Of a DNA stretch of 64,000 nt, positions 25,335-34,281 are shown in pieces. Source of the DNA: NVTR01 sp036479015. GTDB lineage: Bacteria; Pseudomonadota; Alphaproteobacteria; Rhodobacterales; Rhodobacteraceae. The position numbers and the translations under genes were made by a program. Positions within the stretch are counted from its first letter, which is position 1. Every line of letters begins with the position of its first letter. Where the stretch lies: contig JAZGFB010000037.1 in the NCBI GenBank assembly GCA_036479015.1, forward strand, positions 124,001 through 188,000, in the 5' to 3' direction. The notes under the pieces are model-generated. The model was not told the origin of the DNA. It saw only the letters and a list, made by a program, of their open reading frames with translations, and made no database searches.

Positions 25335-26621
25335 GTGAAACCAAATTCTTTACCGGAAGAAGCCGGTACAATTGATAGAAAAACAATCGTTGATAAATCT
25401 GCCGTTAAGAATGTGCTTGTTGTGGATGACAGCCGCGCCCAGCGTCGCATCCTGTCAGTATATCTTTCCCGTTGGGGGTTTGTTGTTTTTGAAGCAGAAT
25501 CAGGCCTGGAAGGTCTTGAGATTTGTAAAACCGAAAAAATTGATCTGGTGGTCAGCGACTGGATGATGCCGGGCATGAACGGGTTGGAGTTTTGCAAAGC
25601 ATTCAGGGCGCTGGACACTGAGCAATATGGCTATTTTATTCTGCTTACATCCAAATCCGAAAAAGGTGAGGTGGCACATGGTCTTGATGTAGGTGCTGAC
25701 GATTTCCTGACTAAGCCAGTTGCATCACTGGAATTGCAGGCCCGGATAAAAGCCGGTGAACGGATATTAATGATGGAGCGGGAGCTGACAGAAAAAAACC
25801 GTCTGGTTAGCGATACATTAGAGGAAATCAGCGGGCTTTATGAAAGCCTGGATCGAGACTTGATCGAAGCGCGCGGGCTGCAGCAATCACTGGTGCGTGA
25901 AAATTTCCGTGATTTCGGAGCTGCCCGGGTATCGCTTCTGCTAAAGCCCAGTGGCCATGTTGGTGGTGATTTGGTTGGGTTTTTTGACATAAATGACAGT
26001 GAACTGGGCGTGTTTTCCATTGATGTGTCGGGCCATGGTGTGGCTTCGGCCCTGATGACAGCGCGCTTGTCTGGGTTTCTGTCCGGGGCGTCGGTGGATC
26101 AAAACCTTGCCCTGACCCGTGATGAATTTGGGGCCATTCACCCCCGTTCCCCTGCCGAGGCTGCGGCCCAGATAAACCGCATGGTCATGGATGAAATGGA
26201 AACTGAGTTATATTTCACGATGCTGTTGGGGCATTTTGATATGGCCACTGGCATTGGTCGCTTTGTGCAATGCGGCCATCCCCATGCTGCCTTGCAACGG
26301 GGCGGGAAGGCCGTAGAATTTTGCGGCGATGGCGGCTTGCCAGTTGGTTTGATCCCTGATGCCAGCTGGACTGATTTTGAAATTCAGATGCATGCCGGTG
26401 ACAGGTTGTTATTGGCATCAGATGGTATAACTGAATGCCCAGATAAAAATGACAATTTGTTGGATGATGATGGCCTGGCTAAGTTGATGCGCCGCAACGC
26501 CGACTTGCATGGAAATGCATTTATTGAAACGCTGATCTGGGATTTGGCAAAATACGCCGATGACCAGCCATTTCCGGATGACATTTCTGCCGTGCTTTTG
26601 GAATATGATGGGCCACCTTAG
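25335..26621 (+). CDS. Response regulator with PP2C/SpoIIE serine phosphatase domain
   Basis: Two-domain output protein (428 aa). The GTG at 25335 has AAAGG seven bases upstream; an ATG at 25320 would add 5 residues and lacks one. Residues ~25-140 form a receiver domain: acidic pair Asp31/Asp32, phospho-acceptor Asp75 (VVSDWMMPGMNG), TSKSEKGE and the conserved Lys in FLTKPV. A short coiled coil links to a SpoIIE/PP2C phosphatase (GGDLVGFFD; IDVSGHGVASALM; ASDGITE; DDISAVLL). It probably dephosphorylates an anti-sigma antagonist, but none is nearby. The 3' end overlaps a convergent Nudix frame by 101 bp. Confidence 0.92.
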   Translation: MKPNSLPEEAGTIDRKTIVDKSAVKNVLVVDDSRAQRRILSVYLSRWGFVVFEAESGLEGLEICKTEKIDLVVSDWMMPGMNGLEFCKAFRALDTEQYGYFILLTSKSEKGEVAHGLDVGADDFLTKPVASLELQARIKAGERILMMERELTEKNRLVSDTLEEISGLYESLDRDLIEARGLQQSLVRENFRDFGAARVSLLLKPSGHVGGDLVGFFDINDSELGVFSIDVSGHGVASALMTARLSGFLSGASVDQNLALTRDEFGAIHPRSPAEAAAQINRMVMDEMETELYFTMLLGHFDMATGIGRFVQCGHPHAALQRGGKAVEFCGDGGLPVGLIPDASWTDFEIQMHAGDRLLLASDGITECPDKNDNLLDDDGLAKLMRRNADLHGNAFIETLIWDLAKYADDQPFPDDISAVLLEYDGPP

Positions 26622-27102
26622 GCAGAAATTTGTTTAGTACAGTGCTATTTAGTATGAAACTTTGACTGGCTTCATCATGTAGAATATTTGCAGCGTCATC
26701 GGCTGATGTCCAAACCGCGGTGTGACCGGATTCTATTGGCGGACCATGGGAGCGCACTGGCCGGGCCACATAAATGTGGCACAATTTTTCTGCCCATAAT
26801 TCGTATTCCGGCATATAGATGAACCGACGAAACGCCCCTATGCGGCGCGGGGCAGCAATGCGCCAGCCGGTTTCTTCAAATACTTCCCGATGTAGTGCGG
26901 CGATCGGTGATTCACCGGGGTCAATGCCGCCCCCGGGCAGTTGATATTCCCAAAAAGGTTCCTGTTGAAATGTAAGCAATAGTGACCTGCCGCGCGGCAA
27001 TATCGCATAGGCACCGGGCCGCAAAACATAGCGCTGGTTTGCAATCGTCCTGCCATATCGCCTGATCACAGTTTTTGCCCCGCCCACTGGTTGCGCCGTC
27101 AT
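26521..27102 (-). CDS. Nudix hydrolase
   Basis: Predicted nucleotide-diphosphate hydrolase (193 aa). The Nudix box GGGIDPGESPIAALHREVFEETGW near residues 57-80 matches GX5EX7REUXEEXGU exactly. The substrate is unknown. The last ~34 residues run into the end of the convergent REC-PP2C gene, where the sequence becomes basic and Pro-rich (ARQKCHPEMAG), unlike a Nudix end. Related proteins are shorter, so the stop codon may have been lost. It is divergent from hslO. Confidence 0.82.
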   Translation of the reverse strand: MTAQPVGGAKTVIRRYGRTIANQRYVLRPGAYAILPRGRSLLLTFQQEPFWEYQLPGGGIDPGESPIAALHREVFEETGWRIAAPRRIGAFRRFIYMPEYELWAEKLCHIYVARPVRSHGPPIESGHTAVWTSADDAANILHDEASQSFILNSTVLNKFLPKVAHHIPKARQKCHPEMAGHRRILPNPRSAFQ

Positions 27103-27144
27103 TTCAGACCGGGTATGCCAAGTGCCAGCGTTTAAGGAAACCCC

Positions 27145-28119
27145 ATGTCACTGAACCAGATCGCGTGGGACGACACCGTCCTGCCGTTTCAATTGGATAA
27201 TGCCGATACCCGCGGCCGGGTTGCCCGCCTGGACGGGGTGTTTGACGCGGTTCTGTCCCAGCACGACTATCCCGATCAGATATCGGCACTGGTGGCCGAG
27301 GCAGTGTTACTGACTGCGCTTATTGGGCAGGCGATTAAATTGCGGTGGAAATTGTCGTTGCAGATTCGTGGCGACGGCCCCGCCCGTTTGATCGCGACAG
27401 ATTATTACGGACCAACCGCAGAAGGTGAGCCTGCCAAAATTCGCGCCTATGCCAGCTTTGATGCTGACCGGTTGGATGCCGCTGCAGAACCGTTTGATCT
27501 GGTGGGAAAGGGCTATTTTGCCATCCTTATGGATCAGGGCGCTGGCACTGAGCCCTATCAAGGCATCACCCCGTTAGATGGCGGATCACTGGCGGCATGC
27601 GCTGAAACCTATTTCGCCCAGTCTGAACAAATTCCGACCCGTTTTTCGCTGTCCCTTGGAAAATCAAAACTCCCCGGTATGGCTGAGCAATGGCGCGGTG
27701 GTGGCATCATGTTGCAGCATATGCCCAAGGCATCGCCCCATGTGGCAGATGCGGCGGGGGCCAAGCCAGTACAGCCCGTGGTGGAAGATGACAGTTGGAA
27801 CCGGGTTAACCACTTGCTTGATACGGTGGAAGATCTTGAACTTGTTGGCCCGACGGTTCAGCCGACAGAACTATTAGTGCGCCTGTTTCACCAAGAAGAG
27901 CCACGGGTATTTGACCCTCAGCCGGTTGCGTTTGGTTGTACTTGCTCGTCTGAGCGGGTGAAAAACAGCCTGTCGATCTATTCCGCCAAAGACATCGCGC
28001 ATATGACAACAGACAACGGTATCGTCACCGCTGATTGCCAGTTTTGCAGCGCGCATTATGAATTTGACCCAACGGTCGTTGGCTTTGAAAGCAAAGACGC
28101 TAAAGACGACAGTGGTTGA
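27145..28119 (+). CDS. hslO: Redox-regulated chaperone Hsp33
   Basis: Holdase chaperone (324 aa) switched on by disulfide formation and zinc loss under oxidative stress. The N-terminal domain includes ALIGQAIKLRWKLSLQIRGDGP. The C-terminal zinc switch is FGCTCSSERV and ADCQFCSAHYEF, a CXC plus CX2C pattern. Four Cys in the last 70 residues fits the family. The coupled Nudix gene overlaps its end by 8 bp. Confidence 0.96.
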   Translation: MSLNQIAWDDTVLPFQLDNADTRGRVARLDGVFDAVLSQHDYPDQISALVAEAVLLTALIGQAIKLRWKLSLQIRGDGPARLIATDYYGPTAEGEPAKIRAYASFDADRLDAAAEPFDLVGKGYFAILMDQGAGTEPYQGITPLDGGSLAACAETYFAQSEQIPTRFSLSLGKSKLPGMAEQWRGGGIMLQHMPKASPHVADAAGAKPVQPVVEDDSWNRVNHLLDTVEDLELVGPTVQPTELLVRLFHQEEPRVFDPQPVAFGCTCSSERVKNSLSIYSAKDIAHMTTDNGIVTADCQFCSAHYEFDPTVVGFESKDAKDDSG

Positions 28120-28708
28120 CGATATTGCACATATCAAGCGCCTGCTGACGCGCGCTGGGCAGGCCACATCTGATTTTGACCTGAACCCGGATGTTGACCT
28201 GCCTGAAAACCGCAAACTGCGACCGGCTGCGGTATTGGTGGCCTTGATACCAACAAATGCGGGCGTGCAGGTGATACTGACAAAACGTGCCGCGTCAATG
28301 GTGCACCACCCGGGGCAAATAGCCTTTGCCGGGGGCAAGGTGGATGCCGGTGATGTCGGGCCGATTGATGCAGCCCTGCGCGAAGCACGCGAAGAAATTG
28401 GGCTGATAAACGACAGTGTAAACGTTCTGGGAACCTTGCCCCTGCATGAAACCGTAACTGGGTTTAGCGTGACCCCTGTTGTGGCTTTTGTCGATCCGCA
28501 GTTCACCCCGATGCCTGAACCCGGTGAAGTGGCAGAGGTGTTCACTGTGCCGCTTTCCCATGTCACTGATCTGGCGCGGTTTCAGGTACAATCACGTCGT
28601 TGGCAGGGCAAGCTGCGCTATTATCAAACCGTCCCCTATGGTCCCTATTACATCTGGGGTGCGACAGCGCAGATACTGCATGCATTGGCACAAAGGTTGG
28701 CGGCATGA
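28112..28708 (+). CDS. Nudix hydrolase, CoA pyrophosphatase-like
   Basis: Predicted to split CoA or acyl-CoA to phosphopantetheine and 3',5'-ADP. GTG at 28112 (198 aa) overlaps the hslO stop by 8 bp; an ATG at 28058 overlaps by 62 bp. The CoA-family signature LTKRAASMVHHPGQIAFAGG near residue 70 precedes the Nudix box GGKVDAGDVGPIDAALREAREEIGL. The usual FPGG reads FAGG here. It overlaps cca in an ATGA, giving a tight hslO-nudix-cca unit. Confidence 0.88.
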   Translation: MVDDIAHIKRLLTRAGQATSDFDLNPDVDLPENRKLRPAAVLVALIPTNAGVQVILTKRAASMVHHPGQIAFAGGKVDAGDVGPIDAALREAREEIGLINDSVNVLGTLPLHETVTGFSVTPVVAFVDPQFTPMPEPGEVAEVFTVPLSHVTDLARFQVQSRRWQGKLRYYQTVPYGPYYIWGATAQILHALAQRLAA

Positions 28709-29850
28709 CCCGGATCAATGGAAGGTGGCTGGAAAACCCGGCGACCCAGCGGGTCATGACGCTGCTGACAGATGCCGGATATCAGGCTTATTTTGTCGGC
28801 GGATGTGTGCGCAATGCATTGTTGAAAACGGCGATCTCGGATGTGGATATCGCAACCGATGCCCATCCTGACCGGGTGATCGAGCTGTCGGACCACGCCG
28901 GGCTGAAAGCCATTCCCACCGGGGTAGAGCATGGCACAGTTACGGTGATGTCCGCCGGTATCCTCCATGAAATCACAACATATCGTAAAGACATTGCCAC
29001 CGATGGTCGGCGTGCAGTGGTGGCGTTTTCGGGCAACATAACTGACGATGCCCGCCGCCGGGATTTCACGATGAACGCGCTTTATGCCGACGCGGCTGGT
29101 CAGGTTGTTGATCCGCTGGGCGGTATGGATGACCTGGAAAACGGCCGGGTGCGTTTCATTGAAAATGCCGATACGCGGATCAAAGAAGATTACTTGCGCA
29201 GCCTGCGTTTCTTTCGATTTTGCGCCTGGTACGGGGACCCGCAGGCAGGGCTTGATCCGGATGCATTGGCTGGGATCAGCGCCAACCTTGAAGGGTTGGA
29301 AGCCCTATCCAAAGAACGGGTTGGTGCGGAATTCAAGAAACTTCTTGCGGCACCAAATCCGGCCCCCGCGGTAGCGGCTATGGACAACACCGGCGTTCTG
29401 ACGCGGCTGTTGCCGGGTGCTACTTCCCAGTATTTGGCGCCATTGATCCACCTAGAAGCTGATGATCCCAATGATCCAATTCGTCGCCTTGCCGCGCTGG
29501 GCGGCACCGGGGTTCAAAACGGTTTGCGCCTCAGCCGCGCTGATAATAAGCGCCTAAGTGTGCTTAGGGAAATTTTGGCAACCGATATGCACGGCATGGC
29601 TGCTGGCTATCGCTTTGGCGCCCGCGCTGCCATTGATGGTGAGCTGTTGTTCAGCGCCATGTTGGGACAGCAACCGCCCAATGGGTTTCGCGAGCGCGCT
29701 GAAAAAGGCAACGCACAGATATTTCCCATTTGTGCAGATGATTTGATGCCTGAATTGCAGGGCAAGGCACTGGGACTGCGCTTGAAAGAACTGGAACTTC
29801 GCTGGATCGCATCGGATTTTTCCCTAACAAAAACACAACTTCTGACGTGA
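28705..29850 (+). CDS. cca: CCA-adding enzyme / poly(A) polymerase family
   Basis: tRNA nucleotidyltransferase that builds or repairs the 3'-CCA end (381 aa). The ATG at 28705 overlaps the Nudix TGA. The class II nucleotidyltransferase motif is FVGGCVRNALLKTAISDVDIAT near residue 25: the GG-R turn and the metal-binding Asp-X-Asp. ERVGAEFKKLL is the neck/body motif. A poly(A) polymerase is the alternative; the length and neighbourhood favour CCA addition. Confidence 0.9.
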   Translation: MTRINGRWLENPATQRVMTLLTDAGYQAYFVGGCVRNALLKTAISDVDIATDAHPDRVIELSDHAGLKAIPTGVEHGTVTVMSAGILHEITTYRKDIATDGRRAVVAFSGNITDDARRRDFTMNALYADAAGQVVDPLGGMDDLENGRVRFIENADTRIKEDYLRSLRFFRFCAWYGDPQAGLDPDALAGISANLEGLEALSKERVGAEFKKLLAAPNPAPAVAAMDNTGVLTRLLPGATSQYLAPLIHLEADDPNDPIRRLAALGGTGVQNGLRLSRADNKRLSVLREILATDMHGMAAGYRFGARAAIDGELLFSAMLGQQPPNGFRERAEKGNAQIFPICADDLMPELQGKALGLRLKELELRWIASDFSLTKTQLLT

Positions 29851-29912
29851 ATTAAATTTGCCATTGCCAAATTGTCGCAGGTCGGTATGGTGCGCTTATG
29901 GAAAAAGGTCAC

Positions 29913-30023
29913 ATGACATATTTGGAGGCGCGCAAAATTAAATGCGCCAATCCAGCTGCGCCCGTGGGCGGAGTCTGTCTTGTGCTTGGGACTGGCTATC
30001 GCCTTATTCGTGCGGCGTCATGA
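29913..30023 (+). CDS. Possible 36-residue peptide
   Basis: A short frame in the gap between cca and the ABC genes. AAAGG lies five bases before the ATG. The product begins MTYLEARKIKC and has a short hydrophobic stretch VGGVCLVLGTGYR. It is too short to judge by composition and is not recognised. It may be a chance frame in a leader. Confidence 0.2.
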   Translation: MTYLEARKIKCANPAAPVGGVCLVLGTGYRLIRAAS

Positions 30024-30092
30024 CAACCGCGTGACGCACCCCCACCCCGACTAAACCCATTTTCTAAATCTTTAAAATTATAGGTGAACGGC

Positions 30093-31931
30093 ATGTATAA
30101 GCTGTTTGAGAATCTCGTAGACCCATTCCGGGCATACGAAACAGGAACCCCGCCCGCTACGTTATGGGCATTTTACAAAGAACAATTGCGCCCGTTTAAA
30201 CGCTGGATACCGGTGATGTTTGTCACCGGTCTGTTTGTGGCGTTGTTTGAGGCCGGAATGGTGTTTTACGCCGGGCGGCTGATTGATATCATGGACGATA
30301 CCGGTGCCGCTGGTTTTTGGGATGCCCATGGTCGTGAACTGTTGATCGTGGCCCTGCTGGTGCTGTTTCTGCGGCCGTTGCTGATCGTGGTAAATTCACT
30401 AATCCTGGAACAAACCCTGGTCGGCAATATGCAGGAACGGGTCCGCTGGCGGGCGCATAAACACATGCTTGGTCAGTCGGTGGGCTTTTTCCAGAACGAC
30501 TTTGCCGGTCGGCTGTCTAATCGGGTGATGCAGATCGGTCCTGCGGCGGAAGACAACGTATATATGATATTTGAAGCGCTGTTTTATGCCGGGGCCTATA
30601 TGCTTGGCGCGCTGGTGATTTTAAGCGGCATTGATATGCGAATTGTACTGCCGCTGCTTGTCTGGCTGGCCGCTTATATCAGTTATAATATCTGGATCGC
30701 AGGCCGGGTTGGCATCGCGGCGGAAAAATGGTCGGACGCGCGTTCAATGGTGACCGGGCGGGTGGTGGATGCCTATGCAAACATCGAAACGGTAAAACTG
30801 TTTTCCGCAGGACCAGCCGAGGAAAAATATGTGCTGTCGGCCCTGCGCCGGTTGCGGTTGCGGTTTCAGCGGTTCCTGCGGTTGATGACTGAATTGTCAT
30901 TTGGCCTGAACCTGATCAACGGTATCCTATTTGTCGCCGTCATTGGCACGGCTGTCTGGCTGTGGGCCGGGGAAGAAATCACTATCGGTCAGGTGGCGGC
31001 GGTGACCGGGCTAACCTTGCGGCTAAGTGCCATGAGCGGTTGGATAATGTGGGTGACGATCCGGCTGTTTGAAAATGCCGGTACAATCCGTGAAGGCCTG
31101 CGCAGTATCGCGGTGCCACATGACGTGGTCGACGCAACCGACAAACTGTTAAAGGTCACGGCCGGGGAAATCCGGTTTGCAGGTCTAACCCATCATTACG
31201 GTAAGGATCGCGGCGGACTGGATAAGGTGAATCTGACAATTAAACCCGGCGAAAAGGTCGGTCTGATTGGGCGGTCCGGTGCTGGAAAATCATCCTTGGT
31301 GAACCTGTTGTTGCGGTTTAGTGATGCTGAGCAGGGGGTTATTTCCATCGACGGGCAGAATATTTCGCAGGTGACCCAGGCGTCGTTGCGCAGTGCCATT
31401 GGTGTGGTGACACAGGATAATTCGCTGCTGCACCGCTCTATCCGGGCTAACATTTTGTATGGCAATCCGCTGGCATCAGACGTTGAAATGATTACCGCTG
31501 CCAAGCGGGCCGAAGCGCATGACTTTATTTTGGAGCTGAAAGACCCACAGGGCCGCACCGGTTACAATGCCCATGTTGGTGAGCGTGGTGTGAAACTGTC
31601 AGGTGGTCAGCGTCAGCGGATCGCCATTGCAAGGATGATCCTGAAGGACGCGCCCATACTGGTGCTTGATGAGGCAACATCGGCGCTGGACAGCGAAGTT
31701 GAGGCCGCAATTCAGCAAACACTATACGGCGTCATGCAAGGCAAAACGGTGATTGCAATCGCCCACAGGTTGTCTACCATATCTGTTATGGACCGGATTA
31801 TTGTGATCGATGACGGTGCCATCGTAGAGCAGGGCAGCCACAGTGATTTACTGGCGTCCAATGGACTCTATTCCAAATTCTGGAACCGCCAGTCGGGTGG
31901 GTTTATTGGCATTGAGGACGCGGTGACATGA
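30093..31931 (+). CDS. ABC exporter half-transporter, first subunit
   Basis: MsbA-type half-transporter of 612 aa. The ATG at 30093 is preferred because AGGTG is six bases upstream; a GTG at 30084 is possible. Six membrane segments occupy residues ~35-330. The nucleotide-binding domain has Walker A GRSGAGKSSLVNLL near residue 390, signature LSGGQRQRIAIAR, Walker B ILVLDEATSALDS and H-loop IAHRLSTI. It overlaps the next ABC gene in an ATGA, so the pair probably forms a heterodimer. The substrate is unknown. Confidence 0.93.
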   Translation: MYKLFENLVDPFRAYETGTPPATLWAFYKEQLRPFKRWIPVMFVTGLFVALFEAGMVFYAGRLIDIMDDTGAAGFWDAHGRELLIVALLVLFLRPLLIVVNSLILEQTLVGNMQERVRWRAHKHMLGQSVGFFQNDFAGRLSNRVMQIGPAAEDNVYMIFEALFYAGAYMLGALVILSGIDMRIVLPLLVWLAAYISYNIWIAGRVGIAAEKWSDARSMVTGRVVDAYANIETVKLFSAGPAEEKYVLSALRRLRLRFQRFLRLMTELSFGLNLINGILFVAVIGTAVWLWAGEEITIGQVAAVTGLTLRLSAMSGWIMWVTIRLFENAGTIREGLRSIAVPHDVVDATDKLLKVTAGEIRFAGLTHHYGKDRGGLDKVNLTIKPGEKVGLIGRSGAGKSSLVNLLLRFSDAEQGVISIDGQNISQVTQASLRSAIGVVTQDNSLLHRSIRANILYGNPLASDVEMITAAKRAEAHDFILELKDPQGRTGYNAHVGERGVKLSGGQRQRIAIARMILKDAPILVLDEATSALDSEVEAAIQQTLYGVMQGKTVIAIAHRLSTISVMDRIIVIDDGAIVEQGSHSDLLASNGLYSKFWNRQSGGFIGIEDAVT

Positions 31932-33760
31932 AATTTGCAGACCTGATAGATCCCTATGCCCCCGCCGTTGGGCCGCCGCCCCGCACGTTGGGGCGGTTCT
32001 TTCACTGGGGGATAAAAGGCGCCTATCCGGTCATTGCCATTGCATCGGTGTTTGCCGGGGCCGTCGGCTCGCTTGAGGCATTCACCGCCATTATTCTGGG
32101 TGTGGTAATTGATGCTGTCCTGACCAGTGGCCCGGATCGGTTCATGGCCGATAACTTTTGGTTGTTCGCCACGCTAGTCGGGTTTTTCATGGTGCTGCGC
32201 CCGGTTCTGATGGGGCTGGGCGCGCTGTTTAACATGTATGTGCTTGGCGCCAATGTGATCACCATGGTGCTGTCGCGGATATCGCGCTGGACGCTGGGCC
32301 ATTCGGTTGATTTCTTTGACAGTGATTTTGCAGGGCGCATCGCCACCAAGGAAAACCAGGTGGCCCGCGCCATGGCAGAGGTGGTGGTTGAAACCGTCAA
32401 TGTCGTGGCTTTTGCACTGGTGTCAGTGATCGCGTCGATCATTTTGGTGTCGTCGATTGATTGGCGCATTGGGCTGGTGCTGCTGGTTTGGCTGGTGGCC
32501 TATTCCATTTTGATACGTTGGTTTTTGCCCCGCGCCCGCAGCCGCGCCAAGGCGCGCGCCAACGCCCGCGCTGCTGTGACCGGGCAATTGGTGGATACGA
32601 TCACCAACATTAAAACCGTCAAACTGTTCGCCCATGATGACCATGAAGACAGTGCCACCCACCTGGCATTGGACAATCTGCGTGAAAAGTCGCTGCACTG
32701 GGGTGCGCTGTCGGTGTCGTTTCGGTTTACGCTGATGGGGTTGGCTGGGATATTACCAGCCAGCATGATTGGTGGCACTGCCTATCTGTGGTCGCTGGGT
32801 CTGGCCAGCGAAGGCGACATAGCTGCCGCCGGGGCTATATCTATTCGCTTGGGGCAAATGGTCGGCTGGGTCAGTTTTACGTTGATGCAGATTTATTCGA
32901 ACATTGGTGAGGTCGAGGATGGCATGAACACCCTGACCCCGCCGCACAGTTTGGTGGATGATGTGGATGCTGGCACCCTGAGCGTTGCCAGTGCCAAGGT
33001 TGAGTTTGTGAATACCAGCTTTGCATACGGTCGCGATATCGGCGGCATCAGCAACATCAACCTGACGATATCTTCGGGTGAAAAGCTGGGCATCGTCGGG
33101 GCATCTGGTGCGGGCAAGTCAACGCTCGTCGCGGCGCTGTTGCGGATGTATGATATTGAAGGCGGCGAGATCCTGATTGATGGTCAGAACGTCGCCCATG
33201 TCACCCAGGAAAGTCTGCGCCGCAATATAGGAATGGTGACGCAAGACACGGCCATGTTCAACCGGTCGGCGCGCGATAATATCCTGTATGGGCGCCCGGA
33301 TGCATCCGAGGATGCCCTGCAAAATGCGGCGCGTAAGGCCGAGGCGCATGGGTTTATTCTGGACTTGCAGGATCATCGGGGTCGTGCCGGATATGAAGCA
33401 TTTCTGGGGGAGCGCGGCGTGAAATTATCGGGGGGGCAACGCCAGCGTATTGCCTTGGCCCGCGCCATCCTGAAGGACGCGCCAATACTGGTGCTGGATG
33501 AAGCGACGTCGGCGCTGGACAGTGAAGTTGAAGCAGAAATTCAAACAGCGCTGGCAACGGTGATGCAGGGAAAAACCGTGCTGGCGATTGCGCACCGGTT
33601 GTCGACGATTGCGCGGATGGACCGGATTATCGTGATGGATGCGGGTCAGATTGTTGAGGACGGTACCCATAGTGAACTGCTGGTATTGGATGGCATGTAT
33701 GCCCGTTTTTGGAACCGTCAGTCGGGCGGGTTCATCGGAATTGCCGAGGCTGCCGAGTGA
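31928..33760 (+). CDS. ABC exporter half-transporter, second subunit
   Basis: A paralogue of the upstream subunit (610 aa) with the same order of six helices and an ATPase domain. Walker A GASGAGKSTLVAALL is near residue 390, signature LSGGQRQRIALARAIL, Walker B ILVLDEATSALDS and IAHRLSTI follow. Both catalytic glutamates are present, so both sites may be active, unlike many heterodimers with one degenerate site. Its stop overlaps the next GTG (GTGA), so a kinase-like protein is coupled to the transporter. Confidence 0.93.
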   Translation: MKFADLIDPYAPAVGPPPRTLGRFFHWGIKGAYPVIAIASVFAGAVGSLEAFTAIILGVVIDAVLTSGPDRFMADNFWLFATLVGFFMVLRPVLMGLGALFNMYVLGANVITMVLSRISRWTLGHSVDFFDSDFAGRIATKENQVARAMAEVVVETVNVVAFALVSVIASIILVSSIDWRIGLVLLVWLVAYSILIRWFLPRARSRAKARANARAAVTGQLVDTITNIKTVKLFAHDDHEDSATHLALDNLREKSLHWGALSVSFRFTLMGLAGILPASMIGGTAYLWSLGLASEGDIAAAGAISIRLGQMVGWVSFTLMQIYSNIGEVEDGMNTLTPPHSLVDDVDAGTLSVASAKVEFVNTSFAYGRDIGGISNINLTISSGEKLGIVGASGAGKSTLVAALLRMYDIEGGEILIDGQNVAHVTQESLRRNIGMVTQDTAMFNRSARDNILYGRPDASEDALQNAARKAEAHGFILDLQDHRGRAGYEAFLGERGVKLSGGQRQRIALARAILKDAPILVLDEATSALDSEVEAEIQTALATVMQGKTVLAIAHRLSTIARMDRIIVMDAGQIVEDGTHSELLVLDGMYARFWNRQSGGFIGIAEAAE

Positions 33761-34281
33761 AACGGGTGATGGTGGTTGGCGGCCCGGGATCGGGGAAATC
33801 AACCCTGGCGGTGAAGCTGGGTAAAATTACCGGGCTGCCGGTGTTTCACATGGATTTGATCCACCACTTGCCCGGTTGGGTTGAGCGTCCGCGCGCGGAC
33901 AAATTGCAACTTGCTCATAACATTGAAGAATCTCAAAGCTGGATTTTTGAAGGCGGGCTTTCTGCAACCTTCAAAAACCGTGCCAGTCGGGCGGATACTT
34001 TGATTTGGCTGGACTTGCCGCTGGGCATTCGGCTGGCTAGGATTTTGAAGCGTCGGGTACAATACCACAATAAACCCCGCCCCGACGTACCCGAAAACTG
34101 CCCGGAACACATAAGCTTTGAATTCACCAGCTACATTATCCGCACCCGCAATAGCCACCGCGAAAAAATCGCCCAGACCATTGCCGATGCCCCCCATCTA
34201 AAGGTACATCACATCCGCACCGCCAAAGGGGCGGATACATTATTGGAATGGCTGACGGATGAGCACCAAACACACAATTGA
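33757..34281 (+). CDS. P-loop nucleotide kinase-like protein (adenylate-kinase/topology-modulation type)
   Basis: A 174-aa P-loop protein. The GTG at 33757 overlaps the ABC stop and gives VKRVMVVGGPGSGKSTLAVK; the Walker A GGPGSGKST is at residues 8-16. LIWLDLPLGIRLARILKRR is the typical inner segment of small kinases related to adenylate kinase and to proteins labelled topology modulators. The substrate is unknown. It overlaps the RNA methyltransferase gene by 23 bp. Confidence 0.75.
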   Translation: MKRVMVVGGPGSGKSTLAVKLGKITGLPVFHMDLIHHLPGWVERPRADKLQLAHNIEESQSWIFEGGLSATFKNRASRADTLIWLDLPLGIRLARILKRRVQYHNKPRPDVPENCPEHISFEFTSYIIRTRNSHREKIAQTIADAPHLKVHHIRTAKGADTLLEWLTDEHQTHN

